64,000 nt of DNA from Zoroaster sp. YZ-2022 (lineage: Eukaryota; Echinodermata; Asteroidea; Forcipulatida; Zoroasteridae), in contig CM055823.1 of NCBI GenBank assembly GCA_029582265.1, positions 3,596,001 to 3,660,000 on the forward strand, given 5' to 3'. Shown here piece by piece: positions 58,535 to 64,000 of this stretch (within the stretch, counting starts at the first letter, position 1; each line of letters opens with the position of its first letter). Under the pieces are notes generated by a model. That model was not told the origin of the DNA. It saw only the letters and a program-made list of their open reading frames with translations, and did no database searches. The position numbers were made by a program, and so were the translations under genes.

Positions 58535-59190
58535 TTAAAAAAAAATCATATCTCATGAACCACAGAAGATATTTTCCAATATTTGATCATGTTAAAGATC
58601 TTGAACTACATGTATGTCACATTTCGTTCACAGAAATGACCCAATCTGACCTTCCTTCCGGTCGAAACCGGAAGTTTTTAGAAAAATATTCTGAAGTACT
58701 AGTTGTACATATTATGTATAGCCCATTTCGCAAGCACAAGCCGTTTTCCACACATAGGCCTATCATTTGTGCACACATAGAACACGAGGCAGTAGTCTTA
58801 AGTCGAGTCGTATGCCGAACTGAACTCCATGTGTACATGCCCGTAAATAGTCTCTTGTCGTCGCATGCGGCACCACAGAAGAGAAAACCATATTTGCGAC
58901 CTTCAGACTAACTTATAACTTCACAAATACTTTTACGTTGACAAATATATTTAGGTAAATATATTTAATGTCATAATGTAGTTGTGATGTCATGATGACG
59001 TCATCAGATATCGAATTACATCAAATAGATGTTTAATATTTTTTTAAATCATATCTGATGAACCACACCAGATAAATTAACCATCTTTGTATCATCATAG
59101 AGACCTCGAATTATGTGACATTTTGTACATAGACAGAACCTAATTTTGACCTTTTCCGGTTGAAACCGAAGTTCAACAGAAAAGAAATCT
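58535..59190 (+). repeat. Pair of diverged direct repeats
   Basis: About 58540-58690 and 59045-59185 share TCATATCT.ATGAACCACA, a central TGT.ACATTT and GACCTT..CCGGT.GAAACCG. The 118-residue open frame at 58555-58911 overlaps the first copy and has no domain, so it is not called a gene. Confidence 0.7.
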
Positions 59191-59465
59191 GCAGCACTAT
59201 TATATAGTCTGTAGCCAATCTTATCGTTAAAAAAAATGTTTGATGCATACAATTGTAATAATAGAATTTCAATGAAACATCCAAGAATATGACTCTTGTC
59301 TTTAATAACTTTAGGTGACGTCATCACATACATGTATTATGCACACTGAACACCTTGAGTTTGTTTTCTACAAACTCAATACCTTTAGTTATCACTGGCA
59401 TTATTACTGGTGTCATTAATGATCTTCAGTTATCACTGGTGTCATCATTGGTCATAAATATTACG

Positions 59466-59690
59466 GATCGTCATGGCTGAGCGGTCTTCTGCACCAGCCT
59501 CAACTTCTGGTGACATTAGAATGAGGATTTGAATCCCAGCCTGGTCAGTCGCAGCACTCATGTCCTGAGCAAGACCTATAAAAACGCAATGGTTATAGAT
59601 GCGAAAATGTTTTTTAAATTGGTGCGCAACCTGAAGTAAATGGATGATCCAGTGGTAAGCTAGCAAATCTACCAACTCAACACACTCAAC
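59466..59690 (+). mobile_element. tRNA-derived SINE
   Basis: A tRNA-like head (GTCATGGCTGAGCGGTC) contains box A TGGCTGAGCGG at 59474-59484. Box B GATTTGAATCC lies at 59526-59536, about 40 bp later as in RNA polymerase III promoters. The head looks Leu/Ser-tRNA-like, but the intervening sequence does not fold as a good cloverleaf by eye. It continues into a tRNA-unrelated body ending around 59690. Confidence 0.65.
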
Positions 59691-60573
59691 ACACCCACTT
59701 TTAATTTGTGGCCTTGAATTGAATTAAGAGTAGGTTTAATACCATACACAATCTGTTATCATGACAAGGTGTCTATAAGAATGCCTCAAGGAGTTAGTGT
59801 TATAATCCATTTATTCTTGACTCAGTACTATTATAGAAGACACTGTGCATTTATCCTGACATATAGGTTCTGATTACCATTAACACATACTTGCCAATTT
59901 GTCATCCTGTAAAATATTGTTATTGTTGTTGTTGTTGTTGTTGTTGAACATTTATTCTGTGTTCAACTCCATATAAAATGTACAAATACTTCTTCACAAT
60001 GTTAAGTATTACGACAAAAACAGCAAAACTTTATCAAATTACAAATGTTAATGAAGTTGAGAGTGGCTTTAAGTTCATCCATAGTTAGTACAGACACAGT
60101 GGGACAGGGTATGATGGATAAATAAAACATGGCAGAAACAGAAGAGAATGAAAAATTCATTTCAATTAAAGCACCAGACAGAACATATCATTAATTAGTA
60201 TGCTGAAAGGAACAGGCTGATTCTGGAACAAAAGGACTCAAGTTTTTGTTTTGCAAAACTGCCAAAAAGTTATGGAATTCTTAATTTGAGAAGTAATTGA
60301 ATTCCAGTAAATCAAACCTCTATGAATAAGACTGTTTAAAATTAAAAATGTTTTGTTAAAGTTAACATAATGATTGCCTTTTACAACAAAGTTTTGCCAT
60401 TGTGGTTCACTCCAAAAGATTATCAAGGTAAAAGATTGTGTAAGGTAAATAACACAAACACACACACATATGTTGTCATTTGATTGGTGGAACACATCAT
60501 TGCCATGATGGCACATGATGTGTCCATATCAAATGATCAAATATCTAGATATCAATAGTTTTGCCATTGCGCT
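59691..60573. other. Non-coding with (TTG)n and repeat fragments
   Basis: A TTG microsatellite lies at about 59920-59946. Near 60385-60420 and 60475-60573 are copies of the TTCACTC.AAAAG / GGTGGAACACA repeat also seen near 3385-3490. No gene evidence. Confidence 0.5.
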
Positions 60574-62038
60574 TAGGCTTGGGCAGTTTTACATTTCTGC
60601 TAGAGGTTTACGCACGAAAACCACGGTTTTCGGTTTTACCGGGTTTTTTTTTAAAGAAAGTAATTTTTCACCGTTTTTATCTACTATAATTATTTATTGC
60701 ACTGTTACTTATTAATTTGTATGAATAAAAAATATACATGTTTTTGTTAGAAACATAAACCAGGGTTCAACACGGTCATTCGCTGCCTAGCCAAATGCCA
60801 GTTAAATGGCGGCGGACGGGTTAAAACGCTTTCAAAGTAATTATAAAGACTGTACTAAATCGTACTTATTTTTACTTTTATTTACAAACCTTATTCCACT
60901 GGGCCATAATTTCTTCATTTTACTAGAATATACTAGAATCAGGAAATTCTACCCATAAAGATTTATAAACACGAAAAAACTTGAAAGGAATTCCCCACAG
61001 AACACAATACTAGCTTAAGGATATCGATTTTTTCATCCGCGATATAGCGATTTTCGATAGTATCACGATTATTTTTTCATTCATGCATGATTGCTTTAGA
61101 GCCAATAACCACAGGTACATGTATGTACCCTCTATAAGCATCACAATAAATCGCGAATTCGTTTGCATAGTGCGTATGTACTTCTGAAGTAGTTCACTTT
61201 TGTTTCTCATTTACAGAAGCTGAAAAGACTGTCCTGATTTTGTTTCCATGGAATTTTTGACTTGAGTCACAATGGCGATTTTTTTTTAATCGCGATATAT
61301 TTTTTTAATCGCGATTTGCCGATATCTCAATAACTGAAAAAAGGTTCTCGATATCGTAATCGAATAAAAAAGGTATCGCAATATTCGATATTATCGTGTT
61401 ATCCCCAAGCTACACAATACACTACACAGTATTGTACAATTTGTACACATGTACATTACATACATGTATGTACAATGTATACTTTAAACATAGGCCTCAT
61501 GTACATGCACCACTGTGACCATGGTGCACCGAGTAGTGCTGATGGCATGTAGGGCATTATGCACAGGTAGTGTTGAGATCACGTGCCTGTTTCTGCGTAT
61601 CGTGATTGGACATATTTGCATAGTAGCAAATTTATATTGTTCTTATTGGCTGTTCGATTGCTCATGAATAATGTTCATTGTGTTGCATACATTAATTTTA
61701 TGCCTTGCCTATACAAACGTTGGTGCTCTGTAATTAGGAAATGGACTGCAATAATGCGTTGTCTGTGCCGAACCGAGGTATGTTGCGGGCAAATGTGTGC
61801 TAAAAATAGGATTTTAAATAAATCCATCGGGTTCCTAATTATCACGGGAAACACGTTGTTTTAATAATCGTTGCTTAAAAGCAAGGATACAAGGACCAGT
61901 AAAAGTATGCCTCAACGGATGATGTTATAAAACTGCGGTTTTATTTTGAAAACTGAATTTCGGTATTTCGGTTTAGTAAAATCCTCGTTCGGTGTCGGTT
62001 AAAAACATGATCACTCGGTATAAAACCGCCCAAGCCTA
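60574..62038. mobile_element. hAT-like element (TAGGCTTGGGC family) with a nested element
   Basis: Ends TAGGCTTGGGCAGTTTTA and TAAAACCGCCCAAGCCTA are inverted. Subterminal CGGTTTT words occur at both ends. Flanks share TTGCGC imperfectly. The host repeat (GCCATTG... TCACTCTAAAAG) is split by it. Terminal core identical to element A at 18179. Confidence 0.8.
61011..61412. mobile_element. 402-bp hAT-like MITE nested in the 60574 element
   Basis: Ends TAGCTTAAGGATA and its partner TATCCCCAAGCTA are inverted, with exact 8-bp flanks CACAATAC at 61003-61010 and 61413-61420. Near both ends are reiterated ATATCG and AATCGCGAT words. Confidence 0.9.
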
Positions 62039-62353
62039 CTTGCGCCATCACTCTAAAAGACTATGCATAGGCCTACATGTAGTATATATGTAGTATATAA
62101 TTAGATGCGATGCGAATGCGCACAATAAACAAACTTTTAAAATTGTTTACATTATATTTGAAAGCATGAACATTTTCAATATTGGTATTGTGCCAAGCTA
62201 AATTTATAACACTTGTTGACTTTAGTATTACATGTACATCTATTATCACCACGCTACAATAAGGGAAAATATATTAATTTCATGGATGTATAACTGGTAA
62301 CATTATATTAGAGTTCTGGTGTTTCTAGATTTGATAATATAAGTGGCCGTTAC

Positions 62354-62530
62354 GTAAGTCCAAAGTAAAGCTATTTCAGCCACCTTGCACATTCCTTCAT
62401 CTGGTGAGCACCATTCCAAGATGACCTCAGCAGTGTAGGCTCTGGTCAGGGTATGTGTATGTCCAAATATGGATGACCACTCTACATCGATTTGCTTAGG
62501 ACAGCTCTCTTTCTCAAACCAACCAAACAT
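62354..62530 (-). CDS. Possible exon of an unidentified minus-strand gene (d)
   Basis: The minus-strand frame reads HTHTLTRAYTAEVILEWC and then SPDEGMCKVAEIALLWTY up to a possible donor TAC|GTAACG. Composition is protein-like (Glu, Cys, Trp, Ala spread through), unlike the low-complexity frames elsewhere. The family is not recognised and the acceptor is uncertain. Exon junction phases with neighbours could not be reconciled, so this may be chance. Confidence 0.3.
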
Positions 62531-62773
62531 ATTATTGTATTGTCTAATTATTCAAAATGTATCATTCATAAGGATGAAACAAGTCCTTCTAAGGTTATGA
62601 TCTTATAAGAAGTGTTCATAAATTTGTATATAAACCTTAGAATTCTTAGTGAGGGCAGAGAATGCCTCCACCATCCGACATGTATTAAACTGTATCATCA
62701 CCGTAAACTCCGTCTCAACTTGTATCTTTGCTTATCGTCTGTACTGCATATAGCCTAACTGGTTATACTATAC

Positions 62774-62837
62774 CATCAAATAATTTTAACAAATATTTAG
62801 CCATTCCACTCTTCCCAATTTCTGGAGCCACAGTACC
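62774..62837 (-). CDS. Possible exon of an unidentified minus-strand gene (c)
   Basis: 64 nt bounded by ATAAG and a GTATAG donor. It encodes GTVAPEIGKSGMAKYLLKLF. Not recognised. Listed because it sits in line with three other protein-like frames on the same strand. Confidence 0.25.
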
Positions 62838-63062
62838 CTTATAAACATTAGCACAATTACAAATTAGTTTAATAGACTTGACAATAAACACTAAACAATG
62901 TTGTTTTGATGTACGTGTAATGATTGAAAGATTTTGAGAGGACAACATTTTGATGACTAGAAAAGTTATGTCCACAGGAAAACAACACATTTCAGTACAT
63001 ATACATATGATTTGTATCTGCAAATTGTTTATATTCAATCTAACATGGAATTTGGAAAAGAG

Positions 63063-63290
63063 TTAGTCTTTCCAATAAACAGTTTGGCATACATATTTAG
63101 GGAAGAGTGATACTATCGACAGCTTTACACCACTGAGTATTTCAACCATTTGGTTATTTTTGAAAGACCATTTGGATACAAGTACCTTTATATCTATAAT
63201 TTGTAATGGACTCTCCTTTCTGTACCTCTCAGTACACCCAATGACATTGTTATATTCCTCTGTCTTATTATTATTAATAGAGTCAAAGCA
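63063..63290 (-). CDS. Possible exon of an unidentified minus-strand gene (b)
   Basis: A frame of 75 codons without an early Met, containing ERYRKESPLQIIDIKVLVSK followed by WSFKNNQMVEILSGVKLSIV. It is open from stop to stop. Possible GT donors exist but none is strong. Unrecognised. Confidence 0.3.
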   Translation of the reverse strand, partial: CFDSINNNKTEEYNNVIGCTERYRKESPLQIIDIKVLVSKWSFKNNQMVEILSGVKLSIVSLFPKYVCQTVYWKD

Positions 63291-63392
63291 CTATCAGCAG
63301 AAGCAAGCTACTGACCTACATGTTGTAGCCTAATTTCTAATCCTAATTCACATTGGAATACAGTCATCTCATTATTTCTTCATACCGCTCTT

Positions 63393-63433
63393 CATTTCAT
63401 GTGCAATCACTGTGCTAGCATTCACATGAAATG
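63393..63433. repeat. Short hairpin, 11-bp arms
   Basis: CATTTCATGTG at 63393-63403 is mirrored by CACATGAAATG at 63423-63433 across a 19-nt loop. Confidence 0.85.
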
Positions 63434-63534
63434 TGTCTTGATTGGCTGATAAATTTTAAAAATCTAAATTCCTGAAATTAATAGAATATAAATAAAATTG
63501 TTCATTACAGAAATGTACAATTTGTGGAACAAAC

Positions 63535-63650
63535 CTGTTCTCAAATAGCTGCTCTCTTATCAGGTTTTCATATATTTGATTCTGCAAATTGTTGATGTCA
63601 CCCTTTATGGCATACTGCATTTTGTCCTCATAATCATTATTATTTTTACC
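63535..63650 (-). CDS. Possible exon of an unidentified minus-strand gene (a)
   Basis: The frame reads YEDKMQYAIKGDINNLQNQI then YENLIREQLFENR and meets AACAG|GTTTGT at 63535, a fair donor. It could begin at the internal Met, which has A at -3, or be an internal exon. Rich in charged and amide residues and helix-like. No family assigned. Confidence 0.35.
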
Positions 63651-64000
63651 AAATTACCAAGAATCAAGGTTTTAGCTTATAGCTATAAAATCAATTCTTG
63701 TTAAAATTTAAAATTTGATATGGAATTTTTTCAGGAGCAGTTCAAAAAATAATGACATGTTTTCCATTATTTTCAATAGCACAGCTGACCCATTTTAAAA
63801 TGCCAGAAAAATAATAAAACAAATCATAAAGAAATCTAAGTTATAATACATGCAAGAATGTATTCGAAGAATCATGATGAAAATTGTAAATTAATTTTCA
63901 GATGGAACTTTTACATACATTACAAGTAAGCACGGGCTCGGTGACAAACTTTAATGAGCTATATGACATCATCATCATTTACATAAGCTAATTACAGCGC
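63651..64000. other. Non-coding, nothing recognised
   Basis: AT-rich end of the window; no feature supported. Confidence 0.4.

Noticed and set aside
58555..58911. 118-residue open frame after the second gap
   Set aside because: Overlaps a diverged direct repeat (second copy near 59045) where the frame is not kept; no domain.
59466..59550. Functional tRNA gene
   Set aside because: Box B is degenerate and no good cloverleaf is visible by eye; a SINE head fits better.

Overview
This is AT-rich eukaryotic DNA, almost certainly from an animal. It has spliceosomal introns, NLR-type NACHT coding exons, DNA transposons of hAT, TTAA-flanked and TA-flanked types, a LINE relic and a tRNA-derived SINE, and there are no bacterial operons. 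Lineage-expanded NLRs, dense cut-and-paste transposons, frequent TACATGTA motifs and very high haplotype divergence fit a marine invertebrate. An echinoderm, hemichordate or cephalochordate is my guess; the sequence does not settle it. Most of the window is transposon and minisatellite DNA, and only the first 6.5 kb contains convincing genes.

Layout. 1-2010: the right end of a hAT-like element, then a NACHT pseudogene split by an insertion. 2341-6416: an NLR gene or recent pseudogene on the + strand. It has three near-identical 75-78 bp exons, an 84 bp exon encoding a RHIM-like peptide, and a long NACHT exon, all joined by phase-1 introns. The NACHT exon carries two single-base frameshifts that offset each other and a perfect 19-bp hairpin; no LRR exons are seen downstream. 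6417-10650: non-coding, with one small MITE. 10654-31800: a mosaic of nested transposons and tandem arrays. 31553-35573: an 84-bp array, a LINE 3' relic and a 112-bp satellite interrupted by a hAT-like element. 35574-36073: a gap of exactly 500 N. 36074-57991: a second, colinear copy of 10654-31790. 57992-58491: another gap of exactly 500 N. 58492-64000: unrelated sequence with a SINE, a hAT inside a hAT, and possible exons of an unidentified minus-strand gene.

The main structural result is that the contig between the two gaps is wholly redundant with the first contig. The simplest reading is an uncollapsed alternative haplotype (haplotig) scaffolded in tandem; a true 21-kb tandem duplication is the alternative. 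Either way the two copies work as an aligned pair. Their differences expose precise transposon insertions with target-site duplications, a possible excision footprint, and minisatellite length changes.

The main biological lead is the NLR locus: a duplicated exon cassette and a putative amyloid (RHIM-like) signalling exon placed upstream of a NACHT ATPase, so the N-terminal part could vary by exon choice.
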